Of a stretch of 64,000 nucleotides of DNA, positions 16,847 through 25,939 are shown in pieces. Within the stretch, counting starts at the first letter, position 1. Each line of letters begins with the position of its first letter. The stretch lies in contig NZ_CP119566.1 in the NCBI RefSeq assembly GCF_029277445.1, positions 2,668,001 to 2,732,000 on the forward strand. Reading direction: 5' to 3'. The notes under the pieces were generated by a model. The model searched no databases. It worked only from the letters and a program-made list of their open reading frames with translations, and was not told the origin of the DNA. A program made the position numbers and the translations under genes. This DNA is from Pararhizobium qamdonense (GTDB lineage Bacteria > Pseudomonadota > Alphaproteobacteria > Rhizobiales > Rhizobiaceae).

Positions 16847-17626
16847 ATGACACAGACCGCTAACAATTCCGGCATTTACGCTCTAACCGTAAACGGTACA
16901 ACCTATATCGGCGCAAGCCATAATCTGAAATCGCGTTTTTACCATCATAAGCGCAATTTGCATCTCAACCGGCATCATGCACCAGCTATTCAAGAGGCTT
17001 TCAATACGGTTGCGACAGGCAATTCGGCGGTATCATTTTCCGTCCTTGAATACTGCAATCTCGAACAGCTTCATGCTCGCGAAGATTTCCACATCAAGAC
17101 GAACCAGCACGTTTGCAATTCCAAGGCTGCTGGTGGTGGTATTCGGCTTATCACTGATGATGCCCGCGAGAATTCGCGCAAGCGTCTTACGGGTCGCCAA
17201 ATGCGCTACATCGGCGACTTCATTACACCATGGGGCCTATTCACATCATCCATGGCGGCGGCAAAAGCTTCCGAAGTAGCCTTCAGTCAATTCGCAGTGT
17301 GGAAGGCCTGCAAGCAATCTGAAACGGTAATAACACGTCTTGCCTTCGCAAAGTCGCGATACCTCCAAACCCTTGGTCAACATGTGGTTGGCATGTCATG
17401 GGCTGAACTTGGGTTCGCATTCGTAGCTAAGGCGGAAGACGACACCGGTATAAAAGTAATCGGTGAGGGGCCTGTTACCTCAAAATACGACGCTCTTTCG
17501 GATAGCGAACGCGCCGATCTAATCGAGCGGCTGAAACTCGAAATGGCGGAAGGCCTTGATGAGATGAAACAGTCCGCATCAAAGCTGAAGTCCCTGATCG
17601 AAGCGAGCAAGCGGCATCTTCATTGA
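16847..17626 (+). CDS. GIY-YIG homing endonuclease, copy 1
   Basis: The 259-residue protein starts at ATG 16847 with TTGGAGACAACTCAC upstream; the longer frame from 16625 includes non-coding DNA. The catalytic domain reads GIYALTVNGTTYIG, then the conserved Arg in LKSRFYHHKRNL and the metal-binding Glu in LHAREDFHI. A C-terminal region, TPWGLFTSSMAAAKASE ... KSRYLQTLGQHVVGMSWAELGFAF, is shared with the second GIY-YIG protein at 38767-39435 and probably binds DNA. The protein likely makes a site-specific double-strand break to spread itself among phages. A Lys/Glu-rich coiled tail follows. Confidence 0.8.
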   Translation: MTQTANNSGIYALTVNGTTYIGASHNLKSRFYHHKRNLHLNRHHAPAIQEAFNTVATGNSAVSFSVLEYCNLEQLHAREDFHIKTNQHVCNSKAAGGGIRLITDDARENSRKRLTGRQMRYIGDFITPWGLFTSSMAAAKASEVAFSQFAVWKACKQSETVITRLAFAKSRYLQTLGQHVVGMSWAELGFAFVAKAEDDTGIKVIGEGPVTSKYDALSDSERADLIERLKLEMAEGLDEMKQSASKLKSLIEASKRHLH

Positions 17627-17674
17627 TGCCGTCTACCGCTGTCTGACCGTCGCGGTTTTCAGATTTCGATAAAT

Positions 17675-18157
17675 ATGGAGATGAAAAACAAAACATCTCC
17701 GAAAGCCTTGGACCTTATCAAGCGTTCTGAAGGCTGCATTCTCAAAGCGTATCTCTGCCCTGCCAATGTTCCGACAATCGGTTACGGGCATACCAAGACC
17801 GTCACTAAAGCGGATGTCAAAGCCGGTAAGCGGATCACCGCCGCCGAAGCTGAACGGCTTCTGTTGGTCGATCTGGCTGGCTTTGAAGCCGCTGTGCGTA
17901 AACTGGTGAAGGTGCCGGTCACCGACGACCAGTTCGGGGCACTGGTGTCGTTTGCGTATAACTTGGGTGAGGGCGCGTTGGCATCCTCGACGCTGTTGAA
18001 AAGAATCAACAACAAAGACGCCGTGGCGTTGATTCGTGCCTCTTGGATGCAATGGAACAAGGCGCGAGTAAACGGGGTGCTAAAGCCGCTTAAAGGACTG
18101 ACCATTCGTCGCCAAGCCGAATTCGATCTATTTCAAAATGGGGTCGCCAAAACTTGA
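17675..18157 (+). CDS. Phage endolysin, GH24 lysozyme (muramidase)
   Basis: The 160-residue protein has the GH24/T4-lysozyme pattern: catalytic Glu in LIKRSEGCILKAYLCPANVPTIGYGHT, then LSFAYN-type VSFAYNLGEGALASSTLLKRIN and a Trp-rich WMQWNKARVNGVLKPLKGLTIRRQAE ending. It cleaves peptidoglycan beta-1,4 linkages at the end of the lytic cycle. There is no signal peptide or SAR-like segment, so release needs a holin, for which 36894-37277 is a candidate. The start is uncertain between 17675 and an ATG two codons on. Confidence 0.93.
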   Translation: MEMKNKTSPKALDLIKRSEGCILKAYLCPANVPTIGYGHTKTVTKADVKAGKRITAAEAERLLLVDLAGFEAAVRKLVKVPVTDDQFGALVSFAYNLGEGALASSTLLKRINNKDAVALIRASWMQWNKARVNGVLKPLKGLTIRRQAEFDLFQNGVAKT

Positions 18158-18574
18158 ATGGCTGGTGGATACTTGAGCTATGGTGCTGATTTGGTTTGAC
18201 GATTCCACCGGCGACAGCTTGCAACTCGTTCATCTTTATATTTTCAAGCGGTTACCCTGATTATATCAGCTCTGTCAATTCAGTCAAGTGAAATCAGTCG
18301 TAAGTGGCTGAAAAATAATAATCTTCTGGCAATTTCTGTCTTGATTATCACACGCGAATAGGCCCGCATCTCCAAATGAGCGCGGGCTCATCGTGTTGTG
18401 AACTTGGAGATGTCACGAAGGACATTTGTCAGCTGCCGAAGTGTAACATTGCCCGATTTAGATATTTTGCTTAACCCTTTATTAACGGTCACCCGCAAGG
18501 ATTGTGTTGCGGTACAGGGGTGTTATCGCTGTTACAATTCAGAGGCGACTTTTTTTAGAACGGGGAAAATTACA
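18158..18574. other. Gap after endolysin with a hairpin
   Basis: There is no gene in this stretch. An imperfect terminator-like hairpin lies at about 18360-18387 (GGCCCGC / GCGGGCT). A leader rich in T precedes the next small gene. Confidence 0.45.
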
Positions 18575-18739
18575 ATGCGATCCAAACAGCACGTTGACGA
18601 ACTACTCAAAGCAGCAAAGATTCTCGCGGTCGCCGAAGGCGAAACCGTATTGGCTTACCTGATCGAGATGGCTGTTCTGCAGAATGCGCAGAACCTTGCG
18701 GAAACCCGCAAACCGGCTGCTACGTCAAAAGCCGCTTAA
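18575..18739 (+). CDS. Small hypothetical prophage protein, 54 aa
   Basis: ATG 18575 follows GGGGAAAATTACA. The product MRSKQHVDELLKAAKILAVAEG ... LIEMAVLQNAQNLAETRK looks like a single helical hairpin, possibly a small DNA- or protein-binding factor. The ORF could extend upstream to 18398, but that part looks non-coding. Its stop overlaps that of the convergent 18736 gene. Confidence 0.5.
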   Translation: MRSKQHVDELLKAAKILAVAEGETVLAYLIEMAVLQNAQNLAETRKPAATSKAA

Positions 18740-19272
18740 GCAGCCGCCGCCATAGACCATAACTCGTCAACGCTCTCTGCGCGCAAATTAAGCGAATCCG
18801 CGATTGCCAGAAGCGTTGGCGACAGTCTGTCAAAACTGGTGCTGTATTCCCATTCGATCTGAACTTCGTCTTTCACCGGGCCTTCTGGCAATGCGGCGAT
18901 TGCTGTTGTTACGCTGGCAAGCGAGAAACCATTGCGCACCAGCGTTAAGCGAAGCTGCCGAGGCGTAATTGAAGGCATCCGAGCGCGAAGCTCTTCAGCA
19001 GTCGGGGCAGGCGGCTCAACGTAATTGGCAATCGGAAAGTCTGGATGAGCAAGCACCCATTCCTTAAGGATTGGAGACAAACCATAAGGATCGGATGCCC
19101 GGTAAATGTGAGTGGCGTCATACGTCTCGCCATCACGGTCGGTCAGATTGACTTCGCATGAATAGGTTTCCCCATGCGCGTCAATCGCTTCAATCGAATA
19201 CACTTCGTTTAGTGAATTGGTTGCTGGTTTGATAGGTGCCGGAACATCCGGCAATATGATTTCTTCTGTCAT
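18736..19272 (-). CDS. Tail-fibre-associated protein (possible fibre assembly/chaperone)
   Basis: The 178-residue protein follows the tail fibre gene with a 1-bp overlap. It has an N-terminal beta-rich part (VYSIEAIDAHGETYSCEVNLTDRDG) and a C-terminal helical part with MPSITPRQLRLTLVRNGFSLASV and IEWEYSTSFDRLSPTLLAIADSLNL. That C-terminal part resembles the conserved end of small proteins encoded after phage tail fibres, often annotated as fibre assembly factors. Position supports this role; sequence alone does not prove it. Confidence 0.6.
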   Translation of the reverse strand: MTEEIILPDVPAPIKPATNSLNEVYSIEAIDAHGETYSCEVNLTDRDGETYDATHIYRASDPYGLSPILKEWVLAHPDFPIANYVEPPAPTAEELRARMPSITPRQLRLTLVRNGFSLASVTTAIAALPEGPVKDEVQIEWEYSTSFDRLSPTLLAIADSLNLRAESVDELWSMAAAA

Positions 19273-21380
19273 TAACTTACCCTTTGAAAGATGCCGAAAC
19301 GGTCACCGGATACGGTATAGCCGCCACGATGACGCCACGTTCCAGCCAATGCTGTTCCAGACGAATCGTTGGTGTATGCAGTCGTTCCGCTGATACGAAT
19401 GGTGTTGAACGTGTTGAGGTCGGGCCTATTCACCATACTCACAAAGATGATGTGACCGAGCGGATAGTTCGTTTCGGTGGTCGTGTTGCCCGTATGAATT
19501 TTTGCAAACGAGCTTGGACCATCACCGCCAAGAGCGTTCGAGTTACCAGCCGATCCGGTGATGTTAAGCGACCATGTGCCACCATTGTTTGTGACGAGGG
19601 CAGAGCCGTTTGACGTGACTTGTGAAGCGAGGTTGAGAATTTTGGTGGTCTTATTGTAATTCCAAACTGTGCCGCCACCGCTGTTTCCATCATACCAACC
19701 GGTGCTATCTGTGTTCCCATACAAATAGACACCACCTGTAGTCGTGAAGGTCTTTTCACCAGTGGACGTGTTCCAAGAAATACTCCCTTGGAACTGGTCA
19801 CCAGCACGATTGAACGGGGTGTAACCGAGACGTGCCGGGATGTTTGTGTAATAAGCTGCGTTCTGGTTATTCAGCGCTTGTGAGTTGCCAGTGATGTTGA
19901 TGTTCCATGTTCCGCCATCGTTTTTCACGCGAGCGTTCAGAGCATCATATAGCGAGGCGCCGTGGGCAGCTTCCATGCCAAGTTTGAATGTGACATTGCC
20001 ATCGACTTGCATACGTGCGTCACCAGCACCAACTGCACCAGTCGAGAAGATACCGTTGCCCAGAACGTTACCATCGGTCTTGATGAAACCCTGTACCCAG
20101 AACTCGCCATCAGAAACACGATAGCCAGCCGATCGAACCAATGTGCCAGATGAGTCATACAGGTTGGTGATCAGGCGCTCTTCTGGACCAAAATAATGGG
20201 CAGCACGCGGTGTTCCTGAAGAGTTTTTCCACCAATAGACCGAGTTCGAAGATGCGTTGGCAGCTTGGTTATGAATGCCGCCAGAATATCCGGTGATATT
20301 CCCGGTGACATCAAGCTGACCAGTTGCCGAAGCGTTGCCATTGACACGAAATGGGAGACCGACTGTGCGTATATACGTGCCGTCCGAGCCGATATTGTTA
20401 GTCCCATTGGAACCGAAGAACAAATAGCCAGTCGTCGCATCACGCGACAGGTTTGCATCTTGTGCCGAAATTTGACCGGTTGAACTACGTGCTACAAGAG
20501 TGGAGTTGGATTTGGCTTCACTCGCATGATAGCCATCGGTCGTATCAGCAGCCAGACCAGAACCCGCACCGCCGTTGCCAGCGTGCCAAATCTTATTGTT
20601 GTTCACTGTCGGATCGTTGCCGAGGCCTGAAAAGTTAAATGTGGCACCCGATTCCGTGGAAAGCAAAATGACCTTTGTATTCGCGTCGGCATAGCCAATG
20701 TAGCCAACGCGATTGGCGTTCGCCAAGTGGAAAGCAAGATAGCCTGATCTGTTTGCTTCGCCGGTCGCGACTACCGAATAACCGTCGCTACCACCTCGAA
20801 CCGTGACGGGTGATGTGAACGTCTTACCGCCCATGAAAGTTGGCAATCGAACGTCCGGAACCGTACCGGTTGAAATATTCGATCCGTTTAAACCAGTGAT
20901 GCTGGAACCGTTTCCGGACAACGCGGCAAAAGTGGTGTTGCCAGTGAATTTGGCATCATGAATTTCGTTGCTGATGATCTGAAAGCTTGTCCCGTTGTAA
21001 GCCACTTCGATCAGCTGACCGGCTTTGATCTGACCAGCCGTCAATGCCACGCCGTGCTGTGAAAGGATGCTCTTCGGTCCAAGGCTATTGATATTCAAGC
21101 TACATGCGCCGGTATTGTCCGTGTGGGCGTAGAACCTGATGACGACGCCTTTCGCGTACGATTCTGGCGCTGCGCCGTATGTGAGCAGATATGCCGATCC
21201 GTTGCCGGTCGTGGTCACCAAAGCGTTGCCTTGGACGTAGGCGCGCTTTACGGCACCACGGATAGCGCGAATTGTAGGGGCAATCGTAGAGGGCGCATAT
21301 CCGCCTTGCACGCCGTTCGGTGAAGGATTGCTGTTGCTGGCGTCAAGTTCAGCCCAATCGCTGGAAATAATGTCTGTCAT
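19272..21380 (-). CDS. Tail fibre protein
   Basis: The 702-residue protein has the features of a phage receptor-binding fibre. The N-terminal virion-attachment region (ISSDWAELDASNSN) leads into Gly/Ser/Asn/Thr-rich repeats such as KIWHAGNGGAGSG and repeated VTGNITG/SGNGSSITGLNGSNIS. The C-terminal part (NYPLGHIIFVSMVNRPDLNTF ... GTWRHRGGYTVSGDRFGIFQRVS) resembles the knob-like ends of fibres and pyocins. It determines host adsorption. It is the distal gene of the structural module and is followed by the putative assembly factor with a 1-bp overlap. Confidence 0.88.
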   Translation of the reverse strand: MTDIISSDWAELDASNSNPSPNGVQGGYAPSTIAPTIRAIRGAVKRAYVQGNALVTTTGNGSAYLLTYGAAPESYAKGVVIRFYAHTDNTGACSLNINSLGPKSILSQHGVALTAGQIKAGQLIEVAYNGTSFQIISNEIHDAKFTGNTTFAALSGNGSSITGLNGSNISTGTVPDVRLPTFMGGKTFTSPVTVRGGSDGYSVVATGEANRSGYLAFHLANANRVGYIGYADANTKVILLSTESGATFNFSGLGNDPTVNNNKIWHAGNGGAGSGLAADTTDGYHASEAKSNSTLVARSSTGQISAQDANLSRDATTGYLFFGSNGTNNIGSDGTYIRTVGLPFRVNGNASATGQLDVTGNITGYSGGIHNQAANASSNSVYWWKNSSGTPRAAHYFGPEERLITNLYDSSGTLVRSAGYRVSDGEFWVQGFIKTDGNVLGNGIFSTGAVGAGDARMQVDGNVTFKLGMEAAHGASLYDALNARVKNDGGTWNINITGNSQALNNQNAAYYTNIPARLGYTPFNRAGDQFQGSISWNTSTGEKTFTTTGGVYLYGNTDSTGWYDGNSGGGTVWNYNKTTKILNLASQVTSNGSALVTNNGGTWSLNITGSAGNSNALGGDGPSSFAKIHTGNTTTETNYPLGHIIFVSMVNRPDLNTFNTIRISGTTAYTNDSSGTALAGTWRHRGGYTVSGDRFGIFQRVS

Positions 21381-21435
21381 TGTGGCTTTGTCGCCCTCTT
21401 ATTATTGGTTCATCGGGCCTTTCACCCCGTTTGGA

Positions 21436-23649
21436 TTATTGGTCATCGGTAAGTCTGGCATCGCGAAGATATTCGTTGATTGCCGCCGCAAGCGCGTTGT
21501 CTGGCGTATTTACAGCGAGCGATTTCAGCTTACCAACATGAGCTTTCAAACCACCTTTTTGCATCTCTGCCTTGCCGACATTCGCCAGCCAGTTCACGGT
21601 TTCCGGGTTCTGCAACAGCTTCACGCGGCTTCCTTGGCGCATCATTCGAGACGTGCCGCCGATAGCGCCTTTGGCTGCACCGGCAAGCATACCGGTCGCA
21701 GCCGCACCACCAGTCGCCAATGAGCTTCCAACACCAAGGGCGGTTGCCATGATGTTGTTGCGACTAAACGGGTCCATGCTTTCTAAAACGGACTTATGGT
21801 TTTGGGTGTTCGAATGGTTGGCGCTCTTCTTGTAGGTCTGGAAATCCTTGGCGAGACGGCTCAAGGTGTCGAGGTCTTTGCGGTAGCCAGCATTCTTGGT
21901 GCCCTTGAACAGGGCGTCCTTGGCTTCCGGCGACACGCTCTTTGACCACTGATTGAGGAAAAGCGTCGGATTGAAAACGTCTTCGCCGTCAACTTTGGTG
22001 GTGCCGAGACGTTCGGTAAAGCCGGATACAACTTGATCCCACGCTTCCTTTCCGCCTTCCGAGCGCTCAACAATGCGCCGGGTCTGTGCGATTCGATTGC
22101 CGCCATTCTTCTGGCTTGCCATTGCCCAACCATAGATGTCGTCGCCATTCTTCTTCAAGATGGTGTCGGCAACCGAACCCTTCCCAAAACGATCTTCGGA
22201 GACCATGCGGCGGTAATTCGCGTTTGCCTTCCTAAACGCCTGAAGTGCATCGGGACCATTCACGGACGCGGTCTTCTCCATGTCGGCTGTGAGCGCGGCA
22301 CGGAGACCGTTAAGCTGACCTTGAAGCACCCTGTCATCGGTGCCTTCTGCCAGCTGTGCGATATGGGTCCGCATCTGTTTCAGCTTCTCAAATGGCATGC
22401 CTTTGCCCGCATCTTCGACAATGGCTTGTGCCTGACTGATAACGGAATCGGTTTGACTGCCGCGTGTCAGCTTGTCGAATTCGCCAAAACCGGCGCGTTC
22501 GTCGGCAAGGCTCTTCAAGAATGAGGCTGTGTTGTCGGCAACGGCGGGGCTGGTGATCTTCTCGCCGATCTGATCGTAAAGTTGGTTAGAGCGAGCGGTT
22601 GCAGCGTCTTTCGCCATCTGCGCTTGCTTCTTCAGAGCTTCGCCAGCTTCGGCTACCGTCAACGGTCGGCTGGAAATACCATCAACAACGCGAGAAAACT
22701 CGTTTGCCTGCGCTCTGGACGCGTCTTCGATGCGAGCCTGAATTTCGTGCCCGGTGCGTGTTGGGATGAGGGCATTTTCAAGCAAAGCTGTGCGCTGATT
22801 GCCGGAAACGAGGCCTGCCGTGGGTTCGACGCCGATCTTTTGCCAGTCCTCAACGCGACGTGCGACCTTTGCCGGATCGTCGGGAAGACCGACAACGCTG
22901 GCTTTGTATGCGTCGGTGCCTGGGATAAATCGTTTGCCTGCTTGCAAGCCTTTGCCAATCAGCATGCCCGCGCCTTCACCAGCTGCACCAAGGGCGGCGG
23001 TTTGAGCGGCATCGACCAGCTGTTCTTTGCCGGTGCGGGTGTCTTCGTTGCCAAAAAGGTAATTGAGACCGCGCTGTGTGACTTCGCGACCAGCTGCCGA
23101 ACCAATGCCCGCGCCCGTCATTGCACCGACAACGGTTCCATAGCCAGCGCCTCCAATTGCGCCCGCTGCCGTGCCTGGACCGGGAACGACTGAACCTGCA
23201 ACCGCACCAGTACCGGCACCAGTGCCAGCACCAAGAAATGCGCCAAGGAGACCGCCACCAGCGCCAAATGCAGTTTCTGCGATTTCGGGCGCTGCTGATG
23301 CCCAATCACCGCCGGAAAACGGCAACCAATTTGGCTGGTTATAACGGCGTGTTTTGCCCTTTTCGTCGGTATAGATGAAGTTATTTTCCGGGTCTTCCGG
23401 ATCGGCGATTGCATCAGGATAGTGCTTGCGAAGGGCATTCAACCTATCGGACTGTTTATCCAAAGAGCCAACCTGCATGCGGATCATAGCCGGCGCATCG
23501 TCGCTGGCATCAATGTCAGCTACGCGAGGACCAGCGTCACTGAAGATATCGGCGGCAACGGCATCGCGCTCCATCGCCTTCTTCATCCAATCGGGAACCT
23601 GTTGGGTAGCCTTATCTCGCTCGATTGCTCTGCGCTGCCATTCTTCCAT
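21436..23649 (-). CDS. Large internal virion/DNA-ejection-type protein with glycine zipper
   Basis: The 737-residue protein is mostly helical and charged (IERDKATQQVPDWMKKAMERD at the start). At about residues 125-195 it carries a long Gly/Ala-rich zipper (LGAFLGAGTGAGTGAVAG, then GYGTVVGAMTGAGIGSAAG), as in proteins that insert into membranes during ejection. The remainder is coiled-coil-like. Its place between the peptidase and tail fibre genes of a short-tailed phage suggests an internal protein that forms part of the ejection channel, as gp16 or gp20 do in P22-like phages. Direct homology was not checked. Confidence 0.65.
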   Translation of the reverse strand: MEEWQRRAIERDKATQQVPDWMKKAMERDAVAADIFSDAGPRVADIDASDDAPAMIRMQVGSLDKQSDRLNALRKHYPDAIADPEDPENNFIYTDEKGKTRRYNQPNWLPFSGGDWASAAPEIAETAFGAGGGLLGAFLGAGTGAGTGAVAGSVVPGPGTAAGAIGGAGYGTVVGAMTGAGIGSAAGREVTQRGLNYLFGNEDTRTGKEQLVDAAQTAALGAAGEGAGMLIGKGLQAGKRFIPGTDAYKASVVGLPDDPAKVARRVEDWQKIGVEPTAGLVSGNQRTALLENALIPTRTGHEIQARIEDASRAQANEFSRVVDGISSRPLTVAEAGEALKKQAQMAKDAATARSNQLYDQIGEKITSPAVADNTASFLKSLADERAGFGEFDKLTRGSQTDSVISQAQAIVEDAGKGMPFEKLKQMRTHIAQLAEGTDDRVLQGQLNGLRAALTADMEKTASVNGPDALQAFRKANANYRRMVSEDRFGKGSVADTILKKNGDDIYGWAMASQKNGGNRIAQTRRIVERSEGGKEAWDQVVSGFTERLGTTKVDGEDVFNPTLFLNQWSKSVSPEAKDALFKGTKNAGYRKDLDTLSRLAKDFQTYKKSANHSNTQNHKSVLESMDPFSRNNIMATALGVGSSLATGGAAATGMLAGAAKGAIGGTSRMMRQGSRVKLLQNPETVNWLANVGKAEMQKGGLKAHVGKLKSLAVNTPDNALAAAINEYLRDARLTDDQ

Positions 23650-23663
23650 GTAGTCAAATATTC

Positions 23664-24539
23664 CTATGCAAAGTATCCGCCAAGCCCGCCAAGACTGCCT
23701 TTCTTTTTCTTGAGCGGTAGCGCCGAAGGCATCATTGTCGTGGGCATCAGGGTAAATTCTACAGGCGTGTTTTGTCGCCCGCGACCAGCTGAAGCCTGTA
23801 TTTGGGTATTTAGCTGCTGGTCGCTTTCCATCAGGGCTTTAGCAAAGTCACCGATACCGGAAGCGGCATTGCCAAACTTGCCGGACTCGATGCCGAGAAT
23901 TTCCTTCGGCGGCTGCGGAATCTGCACATTGCTTTTTGTGATGCGATTCCAAGCATCGACCAGAATGCCGTTGTTTGATTTCGGCTCTGTCTTGGTGTTC
24001 GCGGCGAGGGCGACTGACTGGAATTCAGACGGTGGTGATGCCGGTGCCGAGACGGCGGGATTTCCACCAGCAGCGAGAACTTCGGCGATCACATCGGGTT
24101 TGCCCGATGGAGCGCCATTATAGGCATTGCGAAGCCATGGCGCTGCATTGTCTCCGGAGCCGTTTTTGCCCCATACGCCGGGATTACCCATGCCGATGTG
24201 CATACTGCCTTTCGACATGTAGCCATCGCCAGCACCGAAACCGGTGATCCCGTTCGCCTTACCGTTGCGGACAATCTCTTCGAAAATTGGCACGTCATCC
24301 GGGTTGGACCAATCGAGCTTTCGGTCACCCCGAAAAAAATGAACGTCTGCCGCGCCGCCATGATCGTGACGGGTGGAACCAACGCGAGCGCCGCCTTCGT
24401 CTTTGCCGGGTTGACCACCGCTAAACACTTCAGCGGTGATGCCCATTTTTTCGAGATAGCCAAGCCGTTTCAAAAGGTCTTCGGAAAGCTGCTGATTTCT
24501 GGTCGCGCCCTGATTGGCGTAGCGGATGTAATTGACCAT
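23664..24539 (-). CDS. Virion-associated M15-like peptidase (peptidoglycan hydrolase)
   Basis: The 291-residue protein has an N-terminal domain with LSEDLLKRLGYLEKMGITAEVFSGGQ, STRHDHGGAADVHFF and GSMHIGMG. The spaced His/Asp residues (H-D-H ... D-H, then H) match D,D-peptidase/M15-type zinc sites. The C-terminal half is low-complexity, Pro/Ala-rich, with a basic KKKKGSLGGLGGYF end. It probably cuts cell-wall peptide stems during DNA entry. The start overlaps the stop of the next upstream gene by one base (TGATG), indicating coupling. Confidence 0.7.
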   Translation of the reverse strand: MVNYIRYANQGATRNQQLSEDLLKRLGYLEKMGITAEVFSGGQPGKDEGGARVGSTRHDHGGAADVHFFRGDRKLDWSNPDDVPIFEEIVRNGKANGITGFGAGDGYMSKGSMHIGMGNPGVWGKNGSGDNAAPWLRNAYNGAPSGKPDVIAEVLAAGGNPAVSAPASPPSEFQSVALAANTKTEPKSNNGILVDAWNRITKSNVQIPQPPKEILGIESGKFGNAASGIGDFAKALMESDQQLNTQIQASAGRGRQNTPVEFTLMPTTMMPSALPLKKKKGSLGGLGGYFA

Positions 24540-25939
24540 CAGCGCTTCGTCCGCATGGTCCCGACAGGATCGCCAGCGAAACGATAGGTCGCACCAGCCG
24601 GAAGTTTGTTGTATTCCGCTTCAGAGCCGACAACGACAGCATTATCTGCGGAAGGCTGAACGCTGCCAGTGGTATCTGGCGATGTATTGCCGCCACCGCG
24701 AGCCTCACGGAATTCCGTAAACGGATCGGGGAGGGCGTTGATTTCTTTTTCGGCATCCTGCCACCTACCGAACAGCGGGTCTTCCGAGTCATAGACGCGG
24801 TTGGCGATTTCAGCGGCTTTGACCTTGTTTTGCTCGATTGCGGTCGTGGTGCGGGCAATGAGGGCGTTGCCTTCAGGCGTGTTCGCCATAGACGGCAGCG
24901 CTTTCAAGAACTGGTTGGCATCGAAGTCGGATGTGGCACCGGAACCGGGAACGCGCATTTGCGGTGCGACGGCTGAAACCATGGCTTCAAACGCCTGAAT
25001 TTCGTCCATTCCGACGACATCGACGCCGACAGCTTGTGCCCAAGGACCAACGGTCTTTTTGATTTCAGCCCATTTGCCGGTGCCGATATTTTTGCTCAAT
25101 TCAGCCATGCGACCGACGTTGTTGGTCAGTTCTGATGACTTCAAACCCTGCTCTTGATAGCCAGCAAACCGCTCGGCGGCTTTTTCAGCGGATTTGCCGA
25201 AGAACTTGTTGTCCGGTTGAGCGACACCAGCTTGTTTCAAGAGAAGTTCGTTTTCACGGAAAGCCGGGTTGGCGTTGCTGTACTCAAAGTCTTTTTGCGA
25301 CGCCGTCTTTTGAGAATTTGCGCCCACAGCGGTGCCGAGCGATTCTGCCCGTTTAGTATCGAAGAGGCCGCCTGCATACCCATCCGCCAGACGATATGAG
25401 CCGTCTTCTCCAATAACCATGCCTTCAGCAGCTGCCGTCTGAGACAATTTCTGGATCATACCGAGCGTGTCGCGGGCACCAGCATCATCACCAGACTGAA
25501 CCTGATACTCGAAGATTTTCTGTAGCTGTTCGATGGAATATCCGTTTTGTCCATTAGGAGACCCGATGGAACTGGCGAATTGTACCGCCGTTTGCGCCTG
25601 TTGCATCTTAGCATTGTTGGCGTTCGAAGCCGTTCGGGCGTTCATGGTGTCTGATGAATTCTCAAGAGACTTATTGTAACCGACAACGCCAGAACCGATG
25701 CCCTGACCAAGCGACGAAAGAAAATTGCTTGGCTGTACGCTTGGTCCTGCGGCGCTCATTAAACCAGCCCCACCCAAAAGCAGAGCTTGGGCAAGCGCCT
25801 GCTTTTTCGTGTCGTCTTCTGGAAGGAACTGCGAAAGAAAATTCTGCTTTTCCTTGGCGGCGGGATTAACCACCGCTTCGAGGTCGTTGCCGTCTGTGGG
25901 CTTCTTCTTTTTCGGATTCAGGAAGTCAAAGACGCCCAT
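24539..25939 (-). CDS. Internal virion protein, hypothetical
   Basis: The 466-residue protein begins with a Lys cluster (FLNPKKKKPTDG). A hydrophobic Gly-rich patch follows (ALAQALLLGGAGLMSAAGPS, SLGQGIGSGVVGYN), then a long helical, Gln/Ala-rich region. No family is recognised. Start and stop overlap the neighbouring structural genes by one base each, so it is translated as part of the virion module. Composition fits a protein carried inside the capsid for ejection. Confidence 0.6.
   Translation of the reverse strand: MGVFDFLNPKKKKPTDGNDLEAVVNPAAKEKQNFLSQFLPEDDTKKQALAQALLLGGAGLMSAAGPSVQPSNFLSSLGQGIGSGVVGYNKSLENSSDTMNARTASNANNAKMQQAQTAVQFASSIGSPNGQNGYSIEQLQKIFEYQVQSGDDAGARDTLGMIQKLSQTAAAEGMVIGEDGSYRLADGYAGGLFDTKRAESLGTAVGANSQKTASQKDFEYSNANPAFRENELLLKQAGVAQPDNKFFGKSAEKAAERFAGYQEQGLKSSELTNNVGRMAELSKNIGTGKWAEIKKTVGPWAQAVGVDVVGMDEIQAFEAMVSAVAPQMRVPGSGATSDFDANQFLKALPSMANTPEGNALIARTTTAIEQNKVKAAEIANRVYDSEDPLFGRWQDAEKEINALPDPFTEFREARGGGNTSPDTTGSVQPSADNAVVVGSEAEYNKLPAGATYRFAGDPVGTMRTKR

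Noticed and set aside
19272..21380. Diversity-generating retroelement acting on the tail fibre
   Set aside because: No reverse transcriptase gene and no template repeat seen in the window.
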